A DNA stretch of 64,000 bases from the NCBI GenBank assembly GCA_010093485.1, contig MU001493.1:839599-903598 (forward strand), in the 5' to 3' direction. Of this stretch, positions 12,801 through 23,070 are shown piece by piece. This stretch comes from Karstenula rhodostoma CBS 690.94. Lineage: Eukaryota > Ascomycota > Dothideomycetes > Pleosporales > Didymosphaeriaceae. Made by a program: the position numbers and the translations under genes. The number at the start of each line of letters is the position of its first letter. Position 1 is the first letter of the stretch. The notes beneath the pieces were generated by a model. The model made no database searches. It was not told where the DNA came from and saw only the letters and a program-made list of their open reading frames with translations.

Positions 12801-14394
12801 ACAGACGAAGGAAGCATGCCTTTCCCTCGACATGCAGTCGGACATGTGCACATTGTATTGATATGTGGGTCTTCAGTCCATCCATCTCGAAGTGCGCCCA
12901 GGAGGGCTTCTCACGGGCGCAAGCTCCTAGTTCTCAATGCAAAGACGACTGAACGACCGAGCTTGTCATTTCCGACACTCGATACCATGTAAGACTCCGT
13001 TGAGTCGCGTTTATCAGCACCCTTTCCCAATATCTTAACCAGCGCCTACCTCTGCACAAATATAACCCACCCAGAGGAACCCAGTTCCTCTAAATCGCGT
13101 GAGCACACCAGACAATTTCTTCTACCATACCACTACTCCAACATGATTTTCAGAAATCCACCTTGCGCAGTTCAGTCTATTCATCATCTCACTATTTTTG
13201 TGTGGTCTCTTTCCAATTCCCGAAAAAAGACGTGTCGATCATCTACCCGCGCGCCGCGTCCAATCCCCACGCTGATCCAGCCGCCCGGCTTCACACCCCT
13301 GTTCGTTAGTCTACTTTTGACGCTGCGTGCTTACGGTGCACGGTCCGATGGCCTCGCGGTTATTGTCACGTTATTTTCTGTGAATCAATGATGTTTAGGG
13401 CTGGCGATACTCATCTTGAGGCTTTGCGCGTACTAGGCAGCGTTGTGTTTATGGTTTGATTTGACGGTGATGAAAGGCGTCTTTAACTGGTTCCGCAGCG
13501 TGCGTGGGTGTATGGTCTTGTTTGCTGTTTTGATAGTGGCGGCTGCGTTGTCGCCGTGGAGGGTGGGCAGTCGCTAAGAATGGTGTATTGCTCCAGGAGC
13601 AAGTTTGCTGTGCAAAGGCGGTTCTCTACATATCTTGACCTTTCACTTTTGTGGTGGGCTCTTGCTCCCAGCATTGATTTGCCTTGATGCATCTATCGAG
13701 TTTCCTCAACGCGGTTGAGTCGCAATGGAGCAGCTCGAGACACTGAGCTGAGTTGAGCCTGTCTCGACGCATTGACGAAGAGTGGCCAGTCGGTAAGGTC
13801 GTTGTACCTGATGAGGCTGTTGTAGCTTCTTCTCCCGTATGAAGCGGATGTACTGACGTGTTCGTGGAGTATGTGTTTCTGTCCTTTCGCTTTTGTTGGC
13901 GTGTCTGTTGTGCTTTCCATGCAGATATCGAGTGGGCCAAGCAACTCAGACGTGCCCCGCTCATATGCTTTCTGCATACTCTTCGTATTCATTCCTGCAC
14001 TTCTCTCAAAGTTTGCCGACCGAGTTGGAAACTGGCATTAAGCATTTTCGTTCCTTTACGTATGAGCTCTGAAAGCGCGGCTCAAGACCCGGGGCCGTGC
14101 TCCAGTCGTTGGCGACGGGCATGAAATTCAACCTGTACTTGAAGCTGCACACTATGTTTCTACCTTGACCACAATCCGAGCTCCTGCCCCGGAGATGTTC
14201 TTGGCGTGGCGCGCTTTCCCCAAGAGTATCTGTGTTTATAACAGCGCCGACCACACCGGCTTCTCACTCGCCGCCTCCACTCTCGAGATCCAGGTGCAAC
14301 ATCTCAAAAACTTCCACAGATACCAAGAGCGGCAGTAAGAGCTTCTCTCATACCTCATCAATCAGTTCACTAACTCGAAGTCCTTCAAATAGCC
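9856..14394. other. 4.5-kb gene-poor region
   Basis: 9856-10330 is GC-rich and is the upstream region of the minus-strand gene starting at 9855. From about 10340 to 14330 I see only short, overlapping frames on both strands with no motif and no consistent exon structure. Two overlapping minus-strand frames at 13626-13992 (99 and 112 codons) have slightly protein-like composition but no support beyond length. The last 60 bp (14335-14392) are the leader intron of the gene starting at 14395. Confidence 0.4.
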
Positions 14395-14952
14395 ATGCAG
14401 AAGCCACCCGTTCACAAGTGTGAGGGCCCGCAGTGTCGCTTCTGTGTGCTCTACAAGGCCTGGAAATCCCAGTCGCGGGTGGCTGTCCCTTCGCCTGCTC
14501 CCCCGAATCTAGTCGGCGACAGTATTGTTGCTGATCTAGACAAGTGGGCGGCCGAAATCAAGCGCCAATGCGCCGATTTTGAGGAATCCGTGAACACTAT
14601 CGGCCCCCGCGGACAAGCCTTCGCATATGGTCTAATCGCCCTTATCAAGGACGGCCTGAAGAACATCACCCGAAACAAGGACTACTACCTCGGTCTCTGT
14701 ATCGCAATCGAGGCTGAGACGCGCAGGCCAGCACACGAGCAGAACGCGAAGCTGTTGGCCGGATACCGCAACAACCAGAAGGACTCGATGGCGCAGATCA
14801 AGATCTCCAGGCTCGATCTTCTTGCGCGCATGCAGGCATACGCCGACAAAGGCCTGCCCATGGCGAGCGAGGTGGTGAACAAGTTGGTAGCCACCATCAC
14901 GCCAACGCTCGGGGAGAGTCTCATGGCCTACCGGGCGGCCACCGGTATCTAG
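14395..14952 (+). CDS. Orphan small protein A (185 aa), leader intron upstream
   Basis: I do not recognise this protein. The frame encodes 185 residues without a signal peptide. The N-terminus has a compact Cys/His cluster (HKCEGPQCRFCVLYKAW) that could bind zinc; the rest is predicted to be helical and charged. A clean intron sits in the 5' leader: donor GTAAGA at 14335, branch CACTAAC, acceptor ATAG at 14391-14392, only two bases before the ATG. That supports transcription and the start choice. It is the first of three co-oriented small genes (with 16421 and 17515) that share this leader-intron layout. Confidence 0.6.
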   Translation: MQKPPVHKCEGPQCRFCVLYKAWKSQSRVAVPSPAPPNLVGDSIVADLDKWAAEIKRQCADFEESVNTIGPRGQAFAYGLIALIKDGLKNITRNKDYYLGLCIAIEAETRRPAHEQNAKLLAGYRNNQKDSMAQIKISRLDLLARMQAYADKGLPMASEVVNKLVATITPTLGESLMAYRAATGI

Positions 14953-15600
14953 GTCGTAGTTGCCAATGCCTCCTGTCACTGCGACTGTTGCTTTATGTCA
15001 AGTTTTACATACGACGCATTGCTTCAGCGCAAAGGTAAACCCGACCTCACGCTGGTGCTCGATAACACGTACACTTACAATAGTTAGCTACACGCTTGTG
15101 GTTCAAGGTACTGGCAGTGAGTCTCTGGCACGGGAATGACGGCTCTGATCACGGACATGGGAAAGCATGGTTTTTGCTTTTCGGCATCTGATATGGTAAA
15201 CCAAAGGACTGTGTCTCGGGACAATCATCACGACTGGCTATTTTCAGAAGCTTTTGCTTTGCACAAGCAAATCATTAGATCTTAAATAGCCCCAATATAT
15301 CCAAGCCCCCAATTTTTACACTTTTGGCCCGTGATGTCCGCGTTCGCCATGACCCCTCGCCTAACAGCCACTCACCGCGTCTTTACCCCGGGTAACGTGA
15401 ACCGTCCCGACACAAGAAACCCTGACCCCTACTTATCTTGCTTCTCTATCTTCGCACCAACTCCCATTCCAATTGCTCGACCAATCTACAAAGGACAATA
15501 TCATTCATAAACTTGTGCTTCCCAACCCTTTTCAGCAACCACATACTTCCAACCCACAGCATGCACGACCAACACCACACCCTCCTCCTCCTCTCCTCAG

Positions 15601-15930
15601 CTGGAATTTGTCGTCGACACCGACCAGCGCCTCACCAAGGTTCGCACGCAGATTTTGTACCTGCAGGAATTACTCAGCTTCTCGCCCTACGCCCACGGAA
15701 CCTCGGGCATCGACTCTATCTACCGCGTTAAATAAACCTGCACTGTTGGGCTGCCCAAGCTCTGGCGCATCGAGAAGGCAGTCCTCCGACAGAAGGAGAA
15801 GTACATCGATGCGCAGGTCGCGCTCGCCAAGGAGGTGGGATGGCGTCTACAAATTGGGAAGATGAGGGGCTCGGTGAGCTTGGCCAAGGTGTCTGGGAGG
15901 GCGACGGGATGGTATTTTCTCGATTTATAT
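15601..15930 (+). pseudogene. Decayed coding fragment between orphan genes A and B
   Basis: Directly after a strong polypyrimidine acceptor (CTCCTCTCCTCAG ending at 15600), a frame reads LEFVVDTDQRLTKVRTQILY and continues to a TAA at 15733-15735. The same frame goes on past the stop with protein-like sequence (GLPKLWRIEKAVLRQKEKY, then IDAQVALAKEVGWRLQIGK). There is no in-frame ATG upstream; the only nearby ATG (15561) is in another frame. This looks like a gene remnant broken by a stop and missing its 5' part. It could instead be one exon of a gene I cannot assemble. Confidence 0.35.
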
Positions 15931-16208
15931 GTGACTTTGGGAAGTTTGGGAAGGCTTGCGGCTCGTTCCCATAGTAGCATGATTTTGCTATGTTTTGGTA
16001 TACCACGATTCGGCGCTTTCATTCCCACTGGTAATCGAGTCTAGCCTAGCTACCGCCCAGCATCATCATAGTGCAGATAGGTCGGCTCTGGGAATACTCC
16101 CCAGATGACGTTCCTCGGCCGACGTCGTTTCATTTCAGCTCGCGCCTTCTCTTGGGCACTCACCGCACTCTCACCTTCACCTCGCTTAAATAGTGCGTTT
16201 GCTGATGA

Positions 16209-16218
16209 CTATATAAAG
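16209..16218 (+). promoter_or_regulatory. TATA box of orphan gene B
   Basis: The sequence CTATATAAAG lies about 100 bp upstream of the leader-intron donor (16315) and about 210 bp upstream of the ATG at 16421. That is consistent with a core promoter whose transcript carries the leader intron. Confidence 0.45.
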
Positions 16219-16420
16219 TACCAACCCCTCTTTATCGACGCCTACCCCTCCGTCGCCCAAAAACAAACTTTGGGTTCAATCCTCCGGAAGCGGCTTCGAC
16301 GCGCGGCAAATTCGGTAAGTTATAGCTCAGAGGCGATGTTGCTCTGTCAACATCGCTGTTCATCTACCTATGCCTTCTTGCACAGTGATATTGGCCACGT
16401 ATTCACACCCACAAGAGACC

Positions 16421-16969
16421 ATGGACGACATTACAGCCAACAACTCCGACCCGAGGTTCGCGATCTTGACCGCCCTTGGCCACACTGCGGACATTGTGAG
16501 TGGTCTTATCCAGGTCATGACCAATTACCATCATTTCGCCATACAGCCTTCCCCGTCATACGTTCTTGCAACTGGCGTCAATGCCCAAGTATTCGCGGCT
16601 ATCCTCCAATCGGGCATGAAGATCCTCAACCCGGTCCAGAAAGAGCTCGAGCGCCGCAAGAACAGCTACAAGCTTGCACTCGACGAGGCGATTCAAAACC
16701 TGGAAGAGCGAAATGACGATGGAGCGGATATTAGATTCAAGCTTATCGAGAAGTTTATGTGGGGAGAGTTCCTTGTTTACCTGGTAGAGGTGTATGCCAA
16801 GACCCAGTACGTGATGGAAATCACCCTCTTCAACGATGACACAATGAAGGAGACGTTCCAGAAGCGAGCTGAGGAGGACCCTGTTCTTCAAGCGAAGATC
16901 ACGGCGTATCGCAAGGAACACGATCTCCCTCTCGACCCGGAGATCTGGCCTGATGAGGTGCTAGAGTAG
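16421..16969 (+). CDS. Orphan small protein B (182 aa), leader intron upstream
   Basis: I do not recognise this protein. The open frame extends upstream to 16370, but a leader intron with donor GTAAGT at 16315 and acceptor CACAG at 16385 covers the earlier ATG, so the ATG at 16421 (MDDITANNSDPRF) is the likely start. The product is 182 residues, mostly helical and acidic, with no signal peptide; a moderately hydrophobic segment (WGEFLVYLVEVY) lies in the middle. The C-terminus (EEDPVLQAKITAYRKEHDL) resembles that of protein C in spacing and residue type, so the two may be distant paralogues. Confidence 0.6.
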   Translation: MDDITANNSDPRFAILTALGHTADIVSGLIQVMTNYHHFAIQPSPSYVLATGVNAQVFAAILQSGMKILNPVQKELERRKNSYKLALDEAIQNLEERNDDGADIRFKLIEKFMWGEFLVYLVEVYAKTQYVMEITLFNDDTMKETFQKRAEEDPVLQAKITAYRKEHDLPLDPEIWPDEVLE

Positions 16970-17514
16970 TCGAAGAACGATGGCTCTTCGTCTTACGCGT
17001 GTCAAAACTGACTTCAACGATCGCGGGCAGGAGAGGGAGAGCTACTGTGCTAGCGGTGAACGAAAAGTCTTTGAGGGAGGAGGAACGGCATGACGTTGAG
17101 TGGCCATCAAGGTTTCGTGAAGCACTGGCGGTTGGGGTTAACACTTTGCACAAAACGCGCTCCGTATAATGGCGCAGAGCAATACAACATCATGATTCTA
17201 TCAAGGTTTCTACTGTTGTGATGTTTTTAAGGGCCGTGTACCATGTGTGGCGCTTTCTATTCGCATATTGGGTGGTGTGTTAGTCAACATAGCTGTTCGT
17301 TGCTCCTGCCTTCATCTGTTCACCTAGGTCACTCACCTCATCTACACCTCGGTTGGGCCGTTCGTTTTAAGATCACTTCAGACATCACCGCCCGCTTCGT
17401 CTCACTATTTCTATCCTTCTCCATAACCCGAACAGAACATACCCAAAAGCGCGGGCATACTGGTGAGTTAATTCGAGTGTGCAGCTACAAGTTGCTAACG
17501 CTGCATAGCACAGC
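16970..17514. other. Spacer with promoter and leader intron of orphan gene C
   Basis: This stretch contains the 3' flank of gene B and the promoter of gene C. A leader intron runs from 17463 (GTGAGT) to 17508 (GCATAG), with branch GCTAAC, and ends six bases before the gene C ATG. No other feature is visible. Confidence 0.45.
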
Positions 17515-18096
17515 ATGGCGGACTCGAGCACCGGCGCAACGCTAACAAGCACAACCGACAAGATTCCTCAGCTTTGCGACCGTTGCATGATGGGAAACGC
17601 GTGTGATCCGCAGCTTCCATGCGATTACGTCGAAAATCTCGATACCAACATCGACAAGGTCGAATATATCATCGAGGAGTTCGAGATGTACGAGTCCAGT
17701 ATCACTGGCGTCTCGCCTGTACCGAAGCAGTTCAGGAAGCAGGCCCACGACTTCATCGCCTTACAACAGGAGTACAAGAAAGCAATGGAGTATCACGAGG
17801 ATCACTACAACAGCCTTCTGATGATTTGGAACCATGAATTGAGAAAGGATAAAGACATGCGGGACCGTCAATTCGAGACTATGTGCAGGACCAAACATGA
17901 AAACCTAGAACGCGAGATCAGGGAGTCAAGGATTGCTTATACGGCCAAGTCGGACCCGCTGTTCATGTCTTTCAACTTTATGGACTACGCACGCTTCATG
18001 GAGGATCGTTTTCAGCAAGAACCTGGCTTCTATCGCAAGGTTAAGGACTACAAGAAGAAGAACGGCATTCATGTACCCGGCAATGTCCCTGCATAG
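17515..18096 (+). CDS. Orphan small protein C (193 aa), leader intron upstream
   Basis: I do not recognise this protein. It has 193 residues, no signal peptide, a Cys cluster near the N-terminus (LCDRCMMGNACDPQLPC) and long charged helices in the middle (about residues 70-150), then MDYARFMEDRFQQEPGFYRK leading to a basic end. The leader intron (17463-17508) directly before the ATG supports the gene model. The C-terminal pattern, acidic-Pro then K-x2-x-Y-K/R-K, resembles protein B, and the N-terminal Cys cluster is reminiscent of protein A. A small local family is an inference that needs alignment. Confidence 0.62.
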   Translation: MADSSTGATLTSTTDKIPQLCDRCMMGNACDPQLPCDYVENLDTNIDKVEYIIEEFEMYESSITGVSPVPKQFRKQAHDFIALQQEYKKAMEYHEDHYNSLLMIWNHELRKDKDMRDRQFETMCRTKHENLEREIRESRIAYTAKSDPLFMSFNFMDYARFMEDRFQQEPGFYRKVKDYKKKNGIHVPGNVPA

Positions 18097-18882
18097 AGCA
18101 AGGAACCCCTCCGATCGGGTATATCATCATTTCAGGTCTTGCCGGGTGGAAAAAGGCGTTGGTTCGGTTTGGGGACACGGCGGCACGGCGAACGATGCGG
18201 CCACAGGTATACTGGCGAGGCATGGTTTTTGATCCGAGGGAGGTCAAGTACATTGGGAATGGGTTCGAATGAATTCCCAGGGTAGATAGGACCAAGGGCT
18301 GTACCCAAGTTGGGACGCTCGCTTCTTGAGCTGGAATAATGACAAATGCCAGATCCTCGACGTCGCCTGCGTGCACCAGTTACAAGTAGTTCCATCGCGG
18401 ATGATAGCTTAGAAGACGACTGTGCCACGTGACGACTGTGCCACATGACGACTGTGCCACGCTGTGAGTCTTGGGTGGATTTGCCCCGCTGTACAGGCCA
18501 GAAAGGAAGATGAACAGTGTTTCGTAGCTCGGCTTGTTCATGTGTCAATGTGGGGGAGGATTTGCAGCGCTTTCGCGGTGTTTCGGGAATGTTCTTTGGG
18601 GGGACGATTTGGGGTCGGACGGTTGTCGCGGTGACGTCGGCCGTGGTCCGTGGTGTGAGCACCAGCAGCGGCCGGGAGTGCTGCCCCGGTCGCGTCAGCC
18701 AATCAGCGGCCGGCAGCCGAGATGCGATACACGGGCGCAACTGCTGCATCGAATTTCCTCGAACGCACGACAAACACGCAGAAACAAAGCTTGCTACTTC
18801 ACCCACGTCCTTGTCCTTTCGCTGCAAACGCGCCGCTGGCTCTCAAATTACCTGCACTACCTCAACGTCCGTTGGCCGCAAC
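18097..18882. other. Intergenic region upstream of the GFA-domain gene
   Basis: It carries the 3' flank of gene C, a three-copy 16-bp tandem repeat at 18415-18460 (listed separately) and the promoter of the gene at 18883. A 231-codon minus-strand frame across 18132-18827 lacks motifs and is probably not coding. Confidence 0.45.
18415..18460. repeat. Three tandem copies of a 16-bp unit with a CACGTG/TGACG motif
   Basis: The 14-base core GACGACTGTGCCAC occurs at 18415, 18431 and 18447, separated by GT and AT, so the period is 16 bp. The first junction forms CACGTGACG, which combines an E-box-like palindrome with a CRE-like half-site; the second junction has CACATGACG. The array lies about 420 bp upstream of the GFA gene start. 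A role as an operator-like array is inference. Confidence 0.6.
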
Positions 18883-19710
18883 ATGGCCGCCCAGACGCTC
18901 CACGGCTCATGCGCCTGCGGGCGCAACCGCTATGTCGTTGAAATTCCCCAGCAGCAGACGCAGCTGGCCGAGCTGAGATACGACAACACGTCAGCTTCAA
19001 GTGAGTCCTGCCTCCTGCCGTGAGCGCGCTCTCCGTTGCGACCGGGAGATTACATCATGGCTCGCCAACGCAATCCTACAGCCCCTCCATGGCGCTGTAC
19101 AACCGCTGACCCAGGCCCAGGACACCACTCAGCCAGCCCGCTCACTCTTTGGCTCCGCGTGCCTCTCAACTGGTACACCAGCGCCACCTTCGCACAATTT
19201 CCCGACGAGGAACGGTCGAGCATCCAACGCACCTTTGTTTCGCCCTTCGCCTCCCACTCGCGCCGCCAATTCTGCGGATACTGCGGCACCCAGCTCACAT
19301 CATGGCACGAGCAAACCAGGGAGGACGCCGACCATATTTGCCTCACCGTGGGCAGCTTGCTGGACGAGGACCAGACGCTGCTTGGTGAGCTAGGTTACCT
19401 GCCCGGCGGAGAGAGCAGCGACGAGGACGCAACTGTACCGGGACCCTCAAGACCAATCCAAGCTGTGACTCGCTCAGACCAGCAGCTGCGCGGCGCACCA
19501 TGGTTCGAGGAGATTGTCAAGAACACGGCACTGGGACACTTCAAGCAGCAGCGAGGCGGGCATGCGTCGCGCGACGGCAGCGTCAAGGTCGAGTGGGAAG
19601 TCGTCGAGTGGACCGAGGGCGACGACGCCGACGACGAGGGTGGTGTCACGCCCAGCAAGAGGAAGATCGGCCAGGTCGAGGAGAACGACACCGAGATGCG
19701 GAACGCGTAA
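18883..19710 (+). CDS. GFA-domain (CENP-V/GFA-like) zinc protein
   Basis: The family is named after glutathione-dependent formaldehyde-activating enzyme; most fungal members have no proven substrate. Two exons, 18883-19000 and 19082-19710 (GTGAGT donor, CTACAG acceptor), join in frame to 248 residues. Zinc-binding motifs are LHGSCACGRNRY at the N-terminus and QFCGYCGTQLTSW around residue 110, with the typical PLTLWLRVPLNWY strand between them. The C-terminal ~100 residues are an acidic, low-complexity extension (EGDDADDEG, then a KRK basic patch), possibly a nuclear signal. A strong GTAAGT donor overlaps the last codons at 19707; splicing there to an acceptor at 19763 would replace the stop and extend the protein in frame to 301 residues, ending at 19926. 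Both models are plausible. Confidence 0.78.
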
Positions 19711-21150
19711 GTTTCGCGTGTTTGGTGGGTATGTTTGGTTTAGATGGGATGCTCACGCTCTAGGGACAAGGAAAAAGGTAATGAGGACGAGGAATGGCTA
19801 GCAGCGGCGCATCATGTTAACGCCGCACAACTCCTGGCCTGTTTGGGGCTGCAAAAAAATGCCGAGAATAGCTATTTCATCGGCCAAGCAAGTCCCCTGG
19901 CAGCACAGTGGTACGGCGTTGGTTAGGGTCAGCCTCAAGGCAAACTCTCAAAATTCAAGAATTTCATGTATGCTAAAGATGCTGGACAATTTGCACAATG
20001 CAGTCGACTACCTACCCGGCCCCAGGCCCACTTGATTCGCTCTCCACAAAATACTATACTAATGCACCACCGTTGCAACGGCCTCTAGCGCCCTGGCACC
20101 GTAAAGTATCTTCTGTCAGTTGCCCTTGGTCAGGTGTTCATCGTCGAGTGTCTACTCAACACGATGGGGCGATATCGACCACCCCCTCCTTCCCTCCGTG
20201 GCACCTTCCCTCCAGACACGCAGATAGGGCAACGGACCTTTATCTCTCTATACTCATTACACGCCACCCTCTCCGATCCGCTTCAATTTGCACCTTTAAC
20301 AGTGGTTAAGCAAAACATCAGTGACCTGGCACAAGAAGCCAGCTACGATTTGCTTAGTTTTCCTTCCGCTATCCACCGAAGCTTCCCCCCTTTCGTTTAT
20401 CCTTCCATGTCATTGTGCTCGGGATGCATGTGGCTGGTACAGTGGGTCCTTGATATCTCTGTGTGACCTGCCCTACTTATTCATCCAGAGTTCCAACGCA
20501 GACGGTGACAGCTGTGGGGTCCGAATACGCTTGCTGCTACAAGGAGCGATTCTCCCTTGTAATGGACGTGGCATGCAGGCCCCACCAGACGCTCAGCAAC
20601 AACTCATTGTTTCCCCAGGGCACGGCTGCCTACAGCGCGACCTCCGGACAAAAGCCCCTGGGAGGGCTTCCGCCTGCTGCGCAGTCTCACTCGCATGACT
20701 ACTCGTCTCTTTCCTGTCTATCTAACGCTTGACGTCATTCTTGTCTGCGCAAACCGATAACTTGGGCGCCTATGCAGCTGCAGGCACCTCGGCGAGCCTA
20801 CCAACCGCCCCGCTGCTCCTACAGAGACCCCGTCACAATGTTGGCCCGACGTGATGGAGAGTTGAAGCTTTGCATTGAACAACCGGACTGTCGGCCCAAT
20901 GGGATCGCAAGGGTAACAGATGTGAAACATACGATATCAACCTTTGCGGCGCGGTGCATGTGGCACAGCTACCCGGGTCAAGAGGTAGGAAAACAGGACG
21001 TGATAAGCCGTACACAATACTGACGAGTCTTGCAGCTTTTCGTCGGCGTCTTAAGTGTGATGGTTCTTCGTGGACTTGAATGGTTTTCGCTACCTGCTTT
21101 TGTCGTCGTTTTGGTTGCTATCTGAGCAGAACAGGGTTCTCGGTTACAGT
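19711..21150. other. Intergenic region, GFA gene to GH72-like gene
   Basis: The first ~215 bp may be a third coding exon of the GFA gene (19764-19926). The rest holds only short overlapping frames and the promoter of the GH72-like gene. No RNA gene or repeat is recognised. Confidence 0.45.
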
Positions 21151-23070
21151 ATGCAGGCATTCGCAAGCCTACTTATCTGCGTCGGCCTTATCGGTTTGAT
21201 TTCTAGCGTTACAGCTGAAGTCGAACCAATTGAGATCAAAGGGTCGCATCTCTTCTACAAGAATGGTACCGCGTTTTTTGTGAGCCCTTCAGAACCTACA
21301 TACGACAGAGCTCATGCGGATAGGTTCGCGGGATAAACTATGAGCCGTTCGGGTATGATTTGTCGGGCCTTAACCCACCTCCTGACCCACTCGGAAGCGG
21401 AATTCTATGCCGACGCGACATTCCAAATCTGTCTGCTCTCAATATCAATACCATACTGGTGGTTAATATTGATCGCGACAAAGATCATTCAGAATGCATG
21501 AAAGCGTTTGTGGACGCTGGCATATACGTCGTTGCGAGTGTGCTCGAAACTGGGACTGGAAGTGCGTACGTGTGGGATCAGGAAAAGCTTGATCACAAGA
21601 TTGGCATCATTAGTTCACTTGCTAATTATTCGAATCTTCTCGGTCTTCGGATGGTTGCCGAAGACCAGCACCCTATGGACATGCCCTACTTTCGGGCGGC
21701 TTTTCGAGACATGCGGACGTATATGTCGGAGGTGTGGCATAGGAACATCCCGATTATTCTGACAGTAGTTCCAGAGGAACAGGAGAAAGACACTATCGAT
21801 TACATGTGGTGCCATAACGATACTGCCGACATGGCTTACGTATGGCTCGGAGAGAGTGTCCAGAACTGCACCACAAGCCAGAACATTGAAGATGCTGTCG
21901 ACTTCGCAAAGACGTTGGGTGCTCCCAGCGTGTTGGAAGGAATGAGGTGCGAAGTGAACAGGAGCGACTCTGACGACCGCAATTACGAGTTCATGTACGA
22001 CGTGTACTCAGACCAAGGAGCAGCTGCACTGAGTGGTGGAATCCTTCAAACGTACTACGGAAACTGGGATGAAAACATGACTTATGGTTAGTCAAATCTT
22101 GGAAGGCATTCTATGAGACCTATGGTTAACCTTTACACAGCTATCATGACATCACGCTATGTCAGTAATGAAAATGCCATTGCGCCATTGCCGGGGGGGG
22201 CCGAGTCTCTGTCTTCTGTGTTGGCGGCAGCAAAACCCTCGTTCACAGACGAAGCGCAATACAATCCTACGGCAACCGCAAGGCCTTGTCCCACTGGCTC
22301 TGCATGGGATTTTAGCCCTGTACTTCCGCCCAGGGTGTACGAACCGCTGTGTTCCTGCATGTTGGACACGCTGCAATGTACCGCCAAACCAAGTGCGATC
22401 GAGACAATCTCCGAGTACACGCTCGACGACATGCTCGTAACTGCATGCGGAACCAACAGGGCAAAGAACTGTGAGGGTATTGCAACGAACATCACAACCG
22501 GGGCGTACGGGGCATTTAGGTAAGATACACGCCTCACATTTCTTTTTCGAATATTGTCTCATCAGATCTAGCATGTGCAACAGGACAACTGTCTACTCGT
22601 GGGCAGCCAACCTATACTGGCAGAAAGGAGGAAATTGCGACTTGAAAGGCACAGCTGAGCTTCGTGATGTACGGCCGACACCGCAGAGGGATTGCAAGTT
22701 CCTACTCGACCAGGTGGGCTCGGCAGGCGAAAAGACACTGACCGCGTTTCTCGGCGCGAACACCGCACCATCGAGCACCGCACCCAGCGGCACGGAGGAA
22801 ACTGGAGGCCTCGCAAAAACCTCTTCAGATGACTCACAATCGTCCGGGCTTCCCACAGGCGCAAAGATAGGGATTGGCATAGGTGTACCGTTTTTCGTGG
22901 CGCTTTGTCTCGTGTCTGTGTTCTTTTTGCTACGGAGGAGGAGAAGGGCGGACGCGGCGCTCCATGGCAAGGAAGATGTTCCTGAGTTCGTTCCGCCGCG
23001 GGACGGAGCGCAGGGAACTCAGATGCGTCCAAATGATTTGCCTGAGGTGCAGACTTTGCTGAGGGATTGA
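21151..23070 (+). CDS. GH72-like cell-wall protein with X8-type Cys domain and transmembrane anchor; divergent active site
   Basis: GH72 enzymes (Gas/Gel) elongate and branch beta-1,3-glucan at the cell surface. Four exons, 21151-21279, 21324-22086, 22141-22519 and 22566-23070, give 591 residues in frame. Visible in order are a signal peptide (MQAFASLLICVGLIGLISSV), the GH72 start (IKGSHLFYKNGTAFFVRGIN, then YEPFGYDLSG), the barrel with LNINTILVVNIDRDKDHSECM, a Cys-rich X8/CBM43-like region (CSCMLDTLQC and later cysteines), a Ser/Thr-rich linker, one membrane helix (IGIGIGVPFFVALCLVSVFF) followed by RRRRR, and a cytosolic tail of about 45 residues. The usual GNE acid/base motif reads VAED, and the usual SEYGC/SEFGC nucleophile motif reads LEGMRC, so glucan transfer may be lost or altered. 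Most relatives carry a GPI signal instead of this anchor. Confidence 0.8.

Larger units (their letters stand above)
14953..16420. other. Spacer between orphan genes A and B
   Basis: It contains a decayed coding fragment at 15601-15930 (listed separately) and the promoter and leader of gene B, including a TATA box at 16209 and a leader intron at 16315-16385. Otherwise I see no gene. Confidence 0.4.

Noticed and set aside
13626..13992. Two overlapping minus-strand frames of 99 and 112 codons
   Set aside because: Composition is somewhat protein-like, but the frames overlap each other and have no splice support or motif.
18132..18827. 231-codon minus-strand open frame upstream of the GFA gene
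   Set aside because: It has no motif, crosses the tandem repeat and the GFA promoter, and its composition looks non-coding.
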